The notes under the pieces: model-generated
What the model saw: only the letters and a program-made list of their open reading frames with translations
Database searches by the model: none
Told to the model about the DNA's origin: nothing
Assembly: GCF_000247815.1 (NCBI RefSeq)
Contig: NC_021683.1
Span: 11,506,319-11,570,318, forward strand
DNA: 64,000 bases
Direction of reading: 5' to 3'
Source: Ficedula albicollis
Lineage: Eukaryota > Chordata > Aves > Passeriformes > Muscicapidae
Program-made: the position numbers and the translations under genes
Part shown: positions 39,801 through 55,178 of the stretch, in pieces
Layout of the letters: each line of letters opens with the position of its first letter
How positions within the stretch are numbered: position 1 is the stretch's first letter

Positions 39801-42800
39801 GATATAAAATATTTGCAATCGATAATTGTCTTTTAAATTACTTGTGGTTCACATGTGTTTGAGGGCTGGTCAAGCAGCTGTGCCATGTCAATACAGAAGG
39901 CAATGGGCTCACAATGACCTTAAACTGTGAACTTCAGAGGGAGTGAAGTGACCTAGTCTCATCCCACATTGCAGCACAGGGTCCCCATATCCACCTTCTA
40001 CCTGGGACTCTGCTGGTCCTTCCTTTTTCTCTCTCAGACTCTCGAGAGTGACCTTTGGCAATGTGAACTGTTTGATGTGCAGCTTTGCAACCAGTGACCT
40101 TTGCCAACCAGGATATAAAATGAAGGTTTTTCACTAGCTTTTAAAAATAAAATAATGATAAAGAAGTAGTAGTATTCTAAATCTGTTTGTGGTTCTTTCA
40201 GCTTTCTGTTTTCAGTCCTAGATGCCAAATACCAATCCAATACCAGCAATCCTTGCATATCTATTTAAATTCCAGAACATTTGTGATACCAATTTTTTCT
40301 TAAAGCATGAAACAGATGAAGTGTCTTAAGAACTATGAAAGAAAATATTGATTTGATATTTCTGCTTACTTGTTATGTGAAAATTTTTGTTTGTTTTGCT
40401 GCAAGGAATAACAAAATACTTTGTTTTTTGAGCAAGTGAGTTATAGGAAGGAAAGGATTAATTATACTAGTGAACCCTGTATTGTTAGCCACAGTAATAA
40501 CTGTAGACATATTTTACTCCTAAAAATAGCTCCTCTTTTATCTAACATCTTTCAGTCAGATGGTGCTGAGACCCCTCCTTCTTCACCAAGAAACTTACAG
40601 TCATATTTCAGCAGTATGTTTTATATGTAATACAATAAAATCCACAAAATGTGCTGTTGCCTTGTGTTTTAGTACAGTGGCATAAAATTAGGAAAGGAAT
40701 AATGGGTGCAGGAGATGAATAAGACTAGCCAGGTTTGGATTTCATTTTCTAAATTAATTCAGGTGGTCTGACAACCCTAGAGGTGCCCTTAAGCAGAGAA
40801 ATTGTTAGAAAAGGTTAGATTAGGTGATAATTGCAGGACAGAATAAAAGTTGAACAACTGCTTTTCTTTCTTTCTGGATTTTTGAGGAGAGCTGAATCAG
40901 TTTGGCATATTGAGAAACTAGAAAAACAGTGGGCCTCTCACATTGTTTGTTCTGAAAATTAAAATCTCAATAAGTAAAAATGCTGAAAAGCCTCAATATA
41001 TTCTGTGAAATTCCAAACTTGTATTGCCAAGAGAGTATTTACTTATGTTAGGGCTCCACCTACAGTCATGAGGAAGCAAATCTTATGGATGGTAGCAATC
41101 AGCTTATGGGGCACTGATACACCATGTTTACAATAATAAACTCTCCTTTTATTTGGGTCAGCATACTTCAGGCTGCTTTGCAGCCACAGTTAAAGTATCT
41201 GATCTCTAATTATTTCCAGTAAAGCAGCAGGCAAGGTTACATTGACTATATATGCCAGTATTCTGGTAGTGTTGGCTTAAATTTCAAGTAATTTTATTAT
41301 CAAAAGGTTAACAGGCACAGAGAATGTTATCATATAATCCCACTCACACATTCCATTTTTAAAATAGTTGGGATTTTTGCCTCCTCACTATTTCAGTTTG
41401 AGAGGCTCTTCAAGAACATCATTCCTCAGATGATGAGCACCATTCCAGTACTGACAATCTAACTGTATTTAAGGGACCTCTTGTATCCTTTTGATTTTAA
41501 GCCACTATTGACCTTGAGTTAAAATAGATTGGATGTAATCCTCAGCCTCTATTTCCAATAACATTTAGAGACAGTTATGACACTATAACTAAAGGACTGA
41601 AATAGTTCTCTCATATTTGGTTCTTTTTGCTGTCAACATATGAATTGGAATTTGACTTAGGTCTTCCATTTCTTTGAAACAATCAAGCAGAATTGAAGAC
41701 AGCCACAGGAAGGTGGAAGCTGAGCAATATGTAAGTGCAAGAGTGTTTTTCTTTCTATGTCTCTATGTTAATCTATTAAATAATTAATCTTATATAAGTG
41801 AAAACAAGCAAACAAAAATCTTGTTCTTCACTTGTGCAGCAAATAAAAGGAGGTAGTTTATCTGGAAAAATATTTAAATATCAAAAAATAGCAATAAAAA
41901 GGGCTAAATATGGGACAATACAAAGCTTTGACATAATTTACTGGAAGTCTCACACTTAAGCAAATACACACATGAAGTGAGTGGGACAAGGCTTCGAGGT
42001 ATAAAGATCACTCCTGCATTTTTTATATAAAATTAATCTGTACTAATGACAGTTTAGCTACAACTTCATAATAGTAGCTAAGAAAGGCATTTGCTTGAGC
42101 ATGACCAAACATGTTTAAAAATCTAAAAGGAGTGTTGTTAAAAAATGGGACTGTGTAGTAACAAAGGTTAACACCAAACTTTCTAATTGGAAGACTAAGT
42201 AACTGAAATAATGGATAAACAAAAGATAATTTAGGGTTTTTTCATTGGTTAAAAACTTTTTTTAAAAAATAGTCCACAAAAAAATACAGTTCTCAGATTT
42301 AGTCTAAAATAAAGCTCACACGAAATGAATTCTTTCTCATCATCCATTTGCAGCTGTTCTCCAAGCAGTTGCAAAGGTCTCAGCAATAGCTGTCTACTGA
42401 GGGCAAATTTCAGTCCTTGCTGCCAGTATCTCAAGGGCAGTGAGGTGCACGACCTCCCTATTTACTGCAGGGGAGTGCCCAGCAAGAGAATGCCCAATGA
42501 TCATGTGGAGCAGGTGATGGAGCCCCCTGGGAACCTGTGTGTCAGAACTAATATTTCCTAATTTTCTAGGGGATGTGAAGCCAGAATGGGTGTGTGTCTG
42601 TTTCCTGACTGCTTGTGAGAAGGAGGAAATACAAACAAAAGAAAGAAGAACTGCAAAATGATAACAAGCAGCTCTAGCAGCTACTGCAATAGGTAAGTGC
42701 TGTAAAGAAAAGAGTGATGGGTGTTGGCACAAGAATATTTCTCTAGACTAGTTTCATTGCAGTGCTTCCCCCTTAAATGAGGATCTGAAAATTTATTAAA

Positions 42801-45800
42801 GAAACTATTCTGTTAAAAATTAGGACTAGTGCTCTAAATCAACAAGACCAAGCTAATGGCAGTTTGAAAATATGGGAGACATAGTTGTTTCTCAGTTATC
42901 TCAGCATTTTCCAGTGAGGGGAAGGGAAATAAGTTTGCAACTCAGTGAGGCATATAAAGCACCACAGTTCAACTGAAGAAAAATCTTGCGGTATTGGATG
43001 TTTGGTGAACTACAGGGAGTTCAGTAAAACTATTTTAAAGGGGTTTTCTGTTGGGTTTTGGTTTGGTTTTTTTTTCTTTAACTCATGAGCAGATAATACC
43101 CTTAACACTGTGGCAGCTTTCTCCTGCTTATTTGGAGTAGATTTATAAAAGAGATGACTGTAAATAGAATAAAAGTGGAAGACAAGAAAGAGCCTGCTTG
43201 CAGAGAAGGACTGGTCTTTGGTCATTTAAAGTGATGCCTTTTTGTTATTGTATTGTTGTTAAGTGTCACCATATTTTACAGGCTTATAGAACATTGTTGC
43301 ACTCTATTTTTTTTCCCAGCCTACCAAAAATACATTTTGAAAAATGGAAGGAATGGAAAGGAAGGAGGATGGAAAATTTTGATGAGCAGAAACCAATACA
43401 TTTATCAACACAGTAATCTTGCACTATGAATCTAAAGTTAAATATGAAGAAATGTGGATAGATTTTAAAACAAATACACTATTCAAGCTTACAATCAGCA
43501 AAGAGAAACCTTCACAAAGAAAGGAACGCTAAGGCTGTTCAAAACTTGCCAACTCTTTGGATGCTCACATATGCTCAGACTTTTTAGGCCTCCTATTACA
43601 AAAAGTTCATTTGTAGGTTGGCCAGAACAGCAAAACCACTACATAAGTTGGGTACAGAAAGGAAACCATTCCAGTGATCAGCAGTGTGTGATTTAGCATT
43701 TTGAGAGTCAAAGAGGCTCTTGTGATTGCTCCTGGTTTAGGCTGTGTGTTTCAAGCCCCCTTTCATATTGTGCACAGCTGCTAACACTTACAGTTTGGGG
43801 GTAGTGTTGACACAGGAACACAAAGGGGTTGAGATGTTGCTCACTTACTACCAGGGTGGGAGGTCAAGGGGAGGACACATCGGGGTAGGAGTTTTCCAAA
43901 GCAAAATCTCTGCAACACTATCTCGTGACTATGGCTAAGGAATATTTCTTCATTGCAAATTTATGATCAGGGTAGACCATGCCTCTCATTCAATGGTTCT
44001 GTAGATTCAGGTATTCCCAGGGAAACTTGCCAGGCAGTTGCAGATCTACCACACTGCCACAAGCTGGAGCATAATCATGGCAATGCTACTTTTGCAGTCA
44101 TGTAGGATTTGGAATGCTAGTTGCAAGTACTTCCACAGACAAGAATAAGTGAACTTGACATTAAAAAAAAAACCACCAACTTTTCTATTTTAGACCCAGG
44201 AGTCGCTGAAACTGGATGTAGGATGTTGAAATTTTTGCTGCCTATGAAGAAGCAGTTGTTAAACTGTTTACTTGGAAAAGTACCTTTTTGAGCTATAACA
44301 ATAAAAGCTTAATGTGAGATATGAAGTATTCTACAGGAGATGAAAACCAGTTGCTGATGAGAAGGCCAGAGCACTCTTGTGCAGGTGAACAGGGTTGGAA
44401 TGCCAGATCAGAGGACACACAGAAAAGTGAACAAGATGTGGCCCCTCTGAGTGTGGCTCACTTTAATTATGCTGGTTAGACCTCTCCTGTGATGGGTACC
44501 TGTAACATCCAACTGTAGTTAATTTGGGGGAGATAAAGAGAGAACATGATTTTTAAGCTGTTGGACTGCAGGAACTTTGGTATTTTGCACATTATGCTTG
44601 GACCTGGGAGAGGTTCTCACAGCCTTGCAACTCTGGACATTTTCACTAAATAGCCCATAAGAAAGCAACGTGAGGCTGGCTGCACTTGGGCTGAGGTGAA
44701 AGATATACTGTTTTAGTAAGTTTTCTGGACTGTCTAGTCTGTAGAGAAAGACATGTTGTTTGCAAAATTACTCAGATCAGGAATTTAACCAAACCCTGCA
44801 GGACCACCTTTTCAGTGGAATAATTTGCTAGAGAGAGGAAATCTAGAGAGCTTAGACATAACATTTGTAAATACCCTCAAGGGATTTCATGCAGTGTTTG
44901 GTAGTGACCTGAAAAAATGCTATTCTCATGGATGAAGGTCCTAAAAAGGAAATAAAATAATTTGTTTTATGTATAAAACCTGTAGATAAAAAACTTATTT
45001 ATTTCTGCAAGAATTAAAGCACTCCAGCAGAAAAGGACTCGTAGCTGTACTCTGTGTAATGCTTCCAAGCATGACTTGACAATCCTAGGAGAAAGAAAAG
45101 CAGAACTCCTTTGAGGAGTCCAATAAAATACTGATACACACATATAAGAAGTAATGGGTGGGATACCTTGAGTCTACAGACTTTATTAGGAGTTGTTCAT
45201 AAGGAATAGATGATGTAATAACAAGGATTTCAGTAAAATTGCCTCAATATAATGATTGTATGATGTGCTGACTAAAAAAGACTTTGAAGAAAGAAGCAAA
45301 GAAACAATTTCCATCTGTTCAAAACTGTTGAACATTCTTTATAAATACAGGATTAAAGGAAAAAAACACCTGATTTCAGCATCTGTTTCTTTTCAAATGG
45401 AATCAAATGGAGGTTAGTAAACTTTTCGTTGTTGGAGTGGTTTTGGTGGGGTTTTTTGGTTGGTTTTTTTTTTTTCAAAACTGAGGTTAAAAAAAGGGGG
45501 CAATAGTATGTCCAATAGTAACAACTTGGAATTGTGTTCATAGAGAAAGAATTTAAATTCCTATCCAAAACATGTGTTTTCCTGTAAAAGTCAGAAGATG
45601 TGAAAAAAACCTCAAAACTTCAAAGCTAAAGAAGTTTATAAAATGACTGAGTTGGTGTTCTTCAACTGGCAAACAGAGTTGCCTGTAACCTCCAGGTTGT
45701 TCTTACAGTGTGTGACAGCCACTGCAGAGAGCTGCAGTTTCACCTTATCACTATGATACAGGTGACGTCTTCACAAATACTTTCTCCTTCAGCTTTATTT

Positions 45801-47539
45801 CTTTGCATAGTCTATGTATCATAAACTGTTGCTAATATTTAGCTTATGGAAACTGTGATGCTAATGCTAAACTATGCCACTAAATTAGTTAATTTTACTG
45901 CTTGCTGAAAATTGAGAGGCTGGAGTTGAAAAAGTAGGATTTTTTTTTTCCTTGAGGTATCTTGCTAATGCTAATCACCATCAGAATTCCCCCTTTAGCC
46001 AGCATGATTCAAAACAGCCTACATTGTCACTATCAGAGTGCAAACCATCCATCTGAAGATGTTTAAGGCCTTGGCATGTAAAGTGTCTGACTGGACTTTC
46101 TCTCCATTCTGCAAAGCATCCAGGGAAGTGCTGCTGTATAAATGGATTCATAAAAGTCTCATGAGCAAGGCCAGTCCTTGACTTTGTCTCTTCTTTCATT
46201 TCTTCTCATGACCTGTTGTCTTGAATTGCTAACCTGTCAAGTTCAATTCGAGTTGCTGCAGTTTAGATGTTTACTAGATAAGCTGTTACTTGCCTTATTG
46301 GCTTTTGTCCTCTGCAAGGAAATAAAACACTCGGAAACTGAAAGGGATGGGGAAACACACACAGCTTTAAAACATTGCAGGGCAAAAGTGTTATGATGTG
46401 GAGATGTCAACCAGAATTAAAGTAGTTGCATATTTGAGCTTGATATTGTTACTTTGAATTTATATTGATGCCAGAGTGGAAGCATAATTTTAGCATTCTT
46501 ATATACTTCTACCTCTTTTTCAGTCAAGGGTATTACAGAGAGAAGTTTGACTGTAATTGATATTTTCTGGTTAAATGCATATGCAGAAAATAAAGGAGAC
46601 AGAGGTTTACAATGGCTGAAGCCACAAGCCATTTGCGTCTGTGGCAGATAGAGATACCATGTAAAATGTGTACATTTTCAAACATGCTTATTAGAAAACA
46701 GAAATAAATTCTGGTTTTAATAATAAAGAGTTACAGAAAGAAGATCACAATTACAAAAGACAAGAAACTTGGTAATGGTGAGATGGGTAAAATTGTAGGT
46801 TAACTTCACACACACATGGTGTTAGGGAGTCCCCACTGCTTCAGTGTTTTTAAAACTGTCCAAAATATGATGCATGTTCTCTAGCATAATCTGGGACAGA
46901 CAAGGCTGAACAATAAGTGACTAAAGCTCCTGCCCTATCTTAGTACTAAATATCCACAGTATGACCTGTAATAATCAGTGATATTAACAATTTTGAGAAG
47001 CTGTGATATATTCTTAAAAATTTCTGTTGTGATTCAAAAGATACTTTGTTGCTTTTTACATGGGACAAATCAACAGGAGTAGTTGTAATGTTCCCTTAAC
47101 TTTCTAGAGATTCATTTGCATATTCAAAAAAACCTCAATATTGAGTTTTATGGCCTGAACACAGGAGGAGATGCTGCTCTGCACTAAGAAGGTGTGTGCA
47201 TGGTCTTAGTTCTTGGCAAATGGACTACAGTGCCCCGCTGGGGCCTAAGTGAGATGTGGTAACTACTCTTATATAAGTTCATGTTCAAATTTACTAAGTG
47301 CTGGTTTTCTTGTGCAAGGATCTAGTTTTCATTGTTGTGGTACATCTAAGCAGATGACTAGTTGTATTAAGTAGTTATTTTTGGCAATTGTTATGTAAAA
47401 ATGTTTTTCTTAGTAGTAAAACTTTGCAATTGTACTTCAGTACAAGGCATAGTTTTTTAAAAATTACATTGTGTTCTTTCAAGCACTTGTATTGTCATTG
47501 AGTACAATGATAGCTTTAGAAGTATTTGACTTTTTCTGT
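36855..47539. other. Gene-poor AT-rich sequence, no gene recognised
   Basis: About 10.7 kb without a recognisable transposon, RNA gene or exon. Weak splice-like pairs exist (for example AG at 38420-38421 with donors at 38465 and 38484), but the enclosed segment is short and its acceptor tract is poor. Open frames are 112 codons or fewer and match no family. An exact octamer core ATTTGCAT lies at 47114-47121. Confidence 0.5.
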
Positions 47540-48800
47540 ACTTTTACAGTTGCATGTTTAATGAGGTCTGACATTAACTATCCAACAATTTTGCATATTC
47601 ATTTTGATAATCATTGTACAATTAATAAGGTCCCGTGATAAGCCCAGTGAAGTTGCACTGAAGCTGTACTAAGCCGTAACTGCCATTTTTCATGAGAAAG
47701 CTTAGCTATAAAATATAATATGACTTGCCTGAAGCCACACAGCAGCAAATCTTTAAGAAAGCCAGAGTGGGTTTGGATTTATTCTTTGTATCTTTTGTTT
47801 TAAATATATTTTTTCTTCCAAATAAGGTAAGAGATGCAGGGAGAAATTATCGTGGTTGTATACCCAGAAAGAATTAGATTATGCAGTAGTGTACATTAGC
47901 ATATATGTTTGCACTTGCAAGTTAAGATCAGTCATCAAAAATTTCATCTTAAATGAAAATTTTAATAAGTATGTGCATTTGAACAACTATACAGCTTTAT
48001 TATCCGAACTGTGGCTTTTCTAAAAATGCATAAATATGCATCTACTTGAAGGATTTCTAATATTGCTATATTAAAATTCTTACTATCAATAAAAAAAAAT
48101 CTGTGGAGCAACAAATGATTTTTCCATATGCAAAAATCTTTAGAAATGTGTGGTCTGAAAATGAGACATTTCCAAATAAAATTGAGCTATGCAGAAGAAA
48201 TTGAGGGAAAAGTCCTTAAGGTGACTTTTAAATGAAAATGAAATATCTTTTAGTAAGTTTCAGAGGTACAATATTACAGACTAGTAGAATTGTATCTCAT
48301 TAATTTCAAACACAGATTTTATGTGAGGCTATTTGATTATAATTTGATTATCTGACCCTGTAATTAAAGTTTATTGCCAATTTCAAAGTTTATGTGTAAA
48401 ATGAACTGGTTTTCTTCAAAGCAATATACAATCCATTGGAGTCATTGACTTCTAGTTTTGCATTTAAATCGAAAAGTCTGTTATAACATGACAAACAGGT
48501 TCAGTTTTTGATCATTAATCCTGCTAAGCAATATTCATAAATTCAATTTTGAATCAGTTGGAATACTTTTCTTTTATTAGTTTCTGTGTTATTAAATGAG
48601 ATTGTTTCTGACTAATATATTTCTGGACTCAAACTGTAGCTCCAAGCTGTTATTCAAATCAAATAACATGCCCCTTACTTGTGCCTAGCACTAATAAATG
48701 CCAACTTGTGATACATTTGCTGGAGACTGTCACGAATATTAAAGGAGGCAATAATGCCACTAATGTCTCATAAGTAAGCTTATTTTTCTAAAGGGCTGAA
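47540..48800. promoter_or_regulatory. Possible conserved non-coding block
   Basis: Repeat-free AT-rich DNA with a mix of TAAT and ATTA cores and moderately complex sequence (for example 47560-47760 and 48580-48790), lacking the microsatellite and homopolymer scars seen elsewhere. It resembles enhancer-type conserved elements in developmental gene deserts. This is judged only from texture; no conservation data are available. Confidence 0.2.
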
Positions 48801-49871
48801 ATCAGTCATCCTACTGAGGGGGGCAAAGGGGGAAGAGCCTTTAAGACTTAAAGCCTAAAGCATTATTTTACTCAGCTAAACATTATTATTGAGGAGGTAA
48901 ATGACCAAGAAATTACCACTGCAGAGGATGAAAAATACAACATGTAACTTCTGGTGCCACCCTGAGCAACAGAAATGCATCCACTGGCTAAGCATATGCT
49001 GGGCTTGGTAGACTTGCATGTTTATTGGTTTGGAGGCATGTTTTCCTCCTTCTGAGGGTTTGAATTAAAGGAAGAAAAAAAAATTCAACACCCTTTTACT
49101 GTTATTGTCAACCACCTACTTCAGTTCTTTTGAGAAATTACTGGTAATAGTTAGGAGGGGTTGGTACAGAACACGAGTGTAATATGTTGACATGGAATTA
49201 TCTAAACAGGATTTACTTGTCTAAGTTATCATCCCACAAGCTGGGCAATTTGTGAAGGAGTTTATTGGGTGGAGCTGCGAGTGTGACTGTGCCTGAGAGA
49301 CACAGCATGGATCCTACCTGTGTCCCGTCCCAGGTGCATACAAGGGCAATGCTGAGATTCAGACACAATCATTCTGATTTCTCCTATATCAGAATATCCC
49401 CACCCTCCACCCCCCTTTTTTTTTTTTCCTGGAGGTAGAATACTGGTAATGAGTGTCCATTCTAGGACTCTGTGTACTCTTTAATGAAACTTTGAGCCAC
49501 GTATTTATCCCTTTGTTCCTCTGGGTTTTTTCCCCAAAAATTTACTATTTAATTTTAAAAGAGGCAGTTGTGGATTATATTTTGTGCAGTTGAGTTCTTA
49601 GCTTTCCTACTTAATCAAAAGTTCTGTGTAAAACCTTGCATTTTCTTTTCAAAAATAATATAGAAAAATCTCATGCCTATTAAAGTTCAATAGTGTCAGT
49701 ATCACAGAATATACCAAAATAAATGATAGGTTCTAGGAGAGTGACTAATGTATTTAGTTATGGTTGAGGGGGTTTTCTTTAAATGATGACTCTTACATTG
49801 AAGGTGTCTATTTTAATGGGGATGGACCAAAGCATTGAGAGACAATCTGATGGTTTGTTTTGTGACTGCCT

Positions 49872-50123
49872 TTAGCTGCACAAACTGCTGGGTGTTGTGC
49901 AGGATGTACTGCAGTTGGATTTGGTCTCCCAGTGGTCTGTGAGCTCTGCTGCAGCGAGGTGCTCTCCACGCCAGGCTGGGCTGGCTGTGCTGCTCAGGGC
50001 TTGCCCTGCCTGCAGCCCTGCCACCCTCCTGGGCAGCTCACAGCTCACGTCGGGCAACAAGGGATACCCAGGAGGCAGCAGCACTTTGCCCCCTGAGCTA
50101 ACAGGGAACCCCTGGCACAACAC
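49872..50123. other. Local GC-rich patch
   Basis: About 250 bases are clearly richer in G and C than anything around them, apart from the poly-C tracts. There are many CTG/CAG words but only a handful of CpG, so it is not a CpG island. Both strands are open here (83 codons on -, 95 on +), a by-product of few TAA and TAG stops. It could be an old exon or a retroposed fragment, but I recognise no protein in either frame. Confidence 0.6.
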
Positions 50124-51840
50124 TCCCCTTTTTTCTCCAGTTTTTCATGGAAAACAGGAGCTAATCATGACTCATCATCATTAGAGATATTGCTGAACTC
50201 TCTGGAGCTGAGGTGGAGCTACAGTTCACAAAACAGATGAACACTACTTGCCTAAAGTGTAATTTAACTGGCTTTTGTTTAGTGTTTTTATTTTAATTCT
50301 AAATTGTTGCCTACTTTAACAAATACTGTGATCCTCCTCACAGAGGGATTTCTGTCAGTCCCTCCTCTGTCTAATATCTCATTATTTCTGAAGTGCAGTG
50401 GAGGATTTGGTTTGAATGCTCCTATGTTATTTTTTCAATGGCAATTTTTTTGTTATTATAGACATAATTCTTAGTTCTCACAATTAATACAGCAAGGTGA
50501 CAGACTGTCATAATAATGCAGATTATGACTGATAGCATGTGATCCTAAGCTTGGATAGTATGCTGCATAAATGACTTGAAATGTATTTATATTTCCATCT
50601 TCTTGTGACCAAGATTAGTCCACAAACTGTGAGTGAGAACAGCCTCAGCCTGCATGGTAAGAAAGGCCATTCAAAAATAACTTTGATATCTAATTATTTT
50701 ATCTACATAACAGTAGCTGAGTTTTCCCATCTACTTTAGAACTCTGTCATATGCTGCCCTGCTTTGATATTACCAGAGAAGCTGAACTAGGCCAGGATTT
50801 AGTGGCCAGGTCCAGTTCAACATGTAGCTTTCTCTAACAACAATTTAGTATTTCTTTTCTCTCTACACTTTCTTTCAGACTTTTTAATTAAAATTAAGTT
50901 ATTTTGGATGCAACCTAGCACAGTAGGCCAGTACAGCCTGGTAAATAGCAAAGGCCAGTAATAGTGCACTGATTGCTTGGAATTGCTCAAGAAGCTTTGT
51001 AAGAATTCCAGAACAATGAAAGTTTTTGTCTAAATAAAATATTAGGGATCTGTTGCCAGTTACATTGGCAAGTTGTGGCTGGCTTCTGCTGTACATTTGC
51101 TGAGATGTGCAGGGTTCTGGGCTTTTTATCTCTAGAGCCATGAATTAGATTATAGAAATGTACAGCCAGCAACATTTTGATTTAGCCCTCAATTGCTCAC
51201 ATCCTCCAAGTCTTCTGGAAGAGTAGACATTTGAAATTGCTCTTAGCACATGCCTACTCTTCAATATGTACATAAATACTTCCTGACTGATTGTGGGAAT
51301 AGTAAGTGTGAAAAATAACACTAATGTTAGTGTTTTCTTAAGGTACGTGTCTACTCATCATTACTTCTTGAGCAAATCAATTTAATTCTTCAGAAAAAAG
51401 GGATCATTAGAAGATGTGTTTAATATTTAATAAAAAGTTAATTAGGCTTGGCATGACTATTTAAACATTGCATAGGTTGCATTCTGGTTTGAAGTTTATT
51501 TTAGGGAAATATTATGATAGTGATTATTATAACATCTGGTTATTTGCCTCAAAGGATCCCTGAAAATAATTGAGGAAATAATTTTAGAAAATAAATGTAA
51601 AATGTTTTTCTTACTCATATTTCAGCTTTGTAAATATTTCTTTTCCAGTCCTGGAAAATTTTTGTTGCTGATACATTTTGTGCTAAAATAGTAAGATAGA
51701 TGAGATTGTAATGACACAAGGAAAGTCAGGTCAGTGAATACTACTGGCTGCACAATTCAAGGACATGACTCTCTCAGATTATGGTCTAAAATTTGTCTTC
51801 TCTTTGTTTGATTGAGTTTTTTTCTTTTCTTTCCTTGCAG

Positions 51841-51996
51841 TATAGTCAACCTTACTACACTTGAGAATCAATCCTGGCTCCACAAAAGCAAGGAATGAAG
51901 ACTGTATCCCCAAAGGACTACCTGATATTTGCATACCCCTAAAAGCAGCCTTGCAAAGCGAGTCAACTTTTTCAACAGCCCAGGAGTCATGAAAAG
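51841..51996 (+). other. Segment behind a very strong splice acceptor (possible non-coding exon)
   Basis: A 30-base pyrimidine tract (TTTTTTTCTTTTCTTTCCTTGCAG-like, 51810-51840) is the best acceptor in the window. The following segment is open in one frame only for a short peptide (IVNLTTLENQSWLHKSKE) before TGA. Only a weak donor (AAAAG|GTTAAT) is seen at 51997. If transcribed it is probably a non-coding or terminal exon. Poly-pyrimidine tracts also arise by chance. Confidence 0.2.
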
Positions 51997-52183
51997 GTTA
52001 ATGTCTGGTTTTGCTTAATTTATCCACTTCCTATCTATCCTCATTCTGCACAGAATTTACAGACATACGATTTTTTTGAAACAAACTGAATTGTTTTCTC
52101 ACAGCGAACAGATTGCCTTCTGCAAGTGTTGCCTTCTGCAAAATGTTCAGCTTTTCACTGTAATCCCAGATACTCTTCTTTTC

Positions 52184-53079
<896 letters not shown>

Positions 53080-54344
53080 AGGGGATCATAATATTTTTAC
53101 AAAGAATTAAGGGTTACATAGAATTCAGTCATCTTCTTGGTCCTACTTTTCAAACTGTAAAAACTTTGGGAACTTTCCCTTTCTAAATTTTCAGAAAAAT
53201 GAGGGTGCTGTGTGTGCATTACTTAAATCCTCAATGGAAGAAATGCACACCCAGCATTCCACTGACAATCTTAAAGATGCCTGATAACCAGGAGGGCCAC
53301 ATGCAGATCCAGCCATGCACTAAAAATGGAAGGTGCTTCACTACTCTGAACAAAAGGGATTCTATTTGAAGTGTGATGGAAATGACAAATGTAAATACAA
53401 AAGCCTTCAATTTTATACTAATTTGTTTTTTTTGCAATGATTGGCAAAACCTTGACACTCTCTTGTACTCCAGCTTAATATCTCTCCACACTGTGGTGGC
53501 AACAGGAGAACATATTAGTATGATGTTTTAATAAATTCCCATGCTTTAATATTCTATAATAACTTTAAGTAATTTTTTGGCATGCAATTAGCAGCATCCA
53601 AGTAAAATGAACAAAAATTAACAATGTCCTCAAATCCACTCTGTAGTCTCAGCAAACATCACTGTGTCAGTTAACTTTGAATACATGATTAATATTTTTG
53701 TTTCTAATGGCATTAGGTTCTAAATTGTCTCTTAAAAGATCTTTTTCTCTTAAAAGAAATTTTGCATTTTGCAACATAACATGCACTATTTTGCAAGTGA
53801 CAGCAATAATAATACTATAATTTACACCAGAAGGCTCACAAGTGATTTAGGATAAATCCTGAAATTGTTTCATGTAATTAATATTTAGTTTAAATATCAA
53901 ATACTTTACTTCATATTTAAAACTCAAGACTCTAAAAATTAATTTAATTGTAAATTCTCCAATTTTATTCTATAGGAAAAGTTTAGTTTTAGGATGAAAT
54001 GGTTTAGACTTTAATAAACTTGTTTAGATACTTGTTTAACTGCTTTGTGGTAAAAAATGCTGCATACCAGAGATTACGTTTTGAGCATGACCCAAATGTG
54101 GTAACCAGAGTATTTACTTTCATATTTAAAGACCAGAGTACATCCAACTGGACACTAATTAGAATATTGGACACCGTGAAATCGCTAGGTTGTAATATTT
54201 CTTAAACATATTTATGAAAAAGAAAAACAAAAAAAAAAGTCAAAAATTATATTCAAAGTATTAAACCAGCCTCAAACTCAGAAATAACCATGTTAAAGCA
54301 TAGAAAATTATTATGTTGACAGTTTTTTCCTGGTGTATAGATAG
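53080..54344. other. AT-rich spacer between two poly-C tracts
   Basis: Ordinary AT-rich DNA without a recognisable gene or repeat family. It is the first part of the 1.6-kb unique segment between the second and third poly-C tracts. Confidence 0.6.
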
Positions 54345-54402
54345 TATCTATCTATCTATCTATCTGTCTGTCTGTCTATTTATTTATGTCTGTCTGTCTG
54401 TG
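54345..54402. repeat. Compound (ATCT)n/(GTCT)n microsatellite
   Basis: Starting with ATAGATAGT, the sequence runs through about four to five ATCT units, three GTCT units, a short TATT stretch and a further block of GTCT units. On the minus strand this is mixed GATA and GACA, the two units that compose Bkm-type satellite. It is a short, interrupted relative of the GATA array at 13899. Confidence 0.9.
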
Positions 54403-54697
54403 TACATTTTGTACATTTTACTTCAACCAGTGAAAATCCATCAACTGTATGAAATTTGACTCTAATTTTCATATGAACAAAAAAGTTACTAAATAATTTT
54501 CAATAACTGGGCTAGCTTGGTAGAGTAACTTGTTTTACTGATTAGTTCCTTTTTGTAGAAATAAGGTCATCTGATGATTTTAAGCAATAAATTATAGCAT
54601 TTGTTTAAGTAATTTTTTATTATAACATATGGATTATATAACAAATTATAACAAATACTAGAGGAAATGGATACTTAATATTTTATTCTATTCTTCC
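54403..54697. other. AT-rich spacer, nothing recognised
   Basis: Unique AT-rich DNA leading to the third poly-C tract. The last bases before the T run (CTATTCTTCC) are pyrimidine-rich, like the left flank of the second tract. Confidence 0.6.
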
Positions 54698-55178
<481 letters not shown>

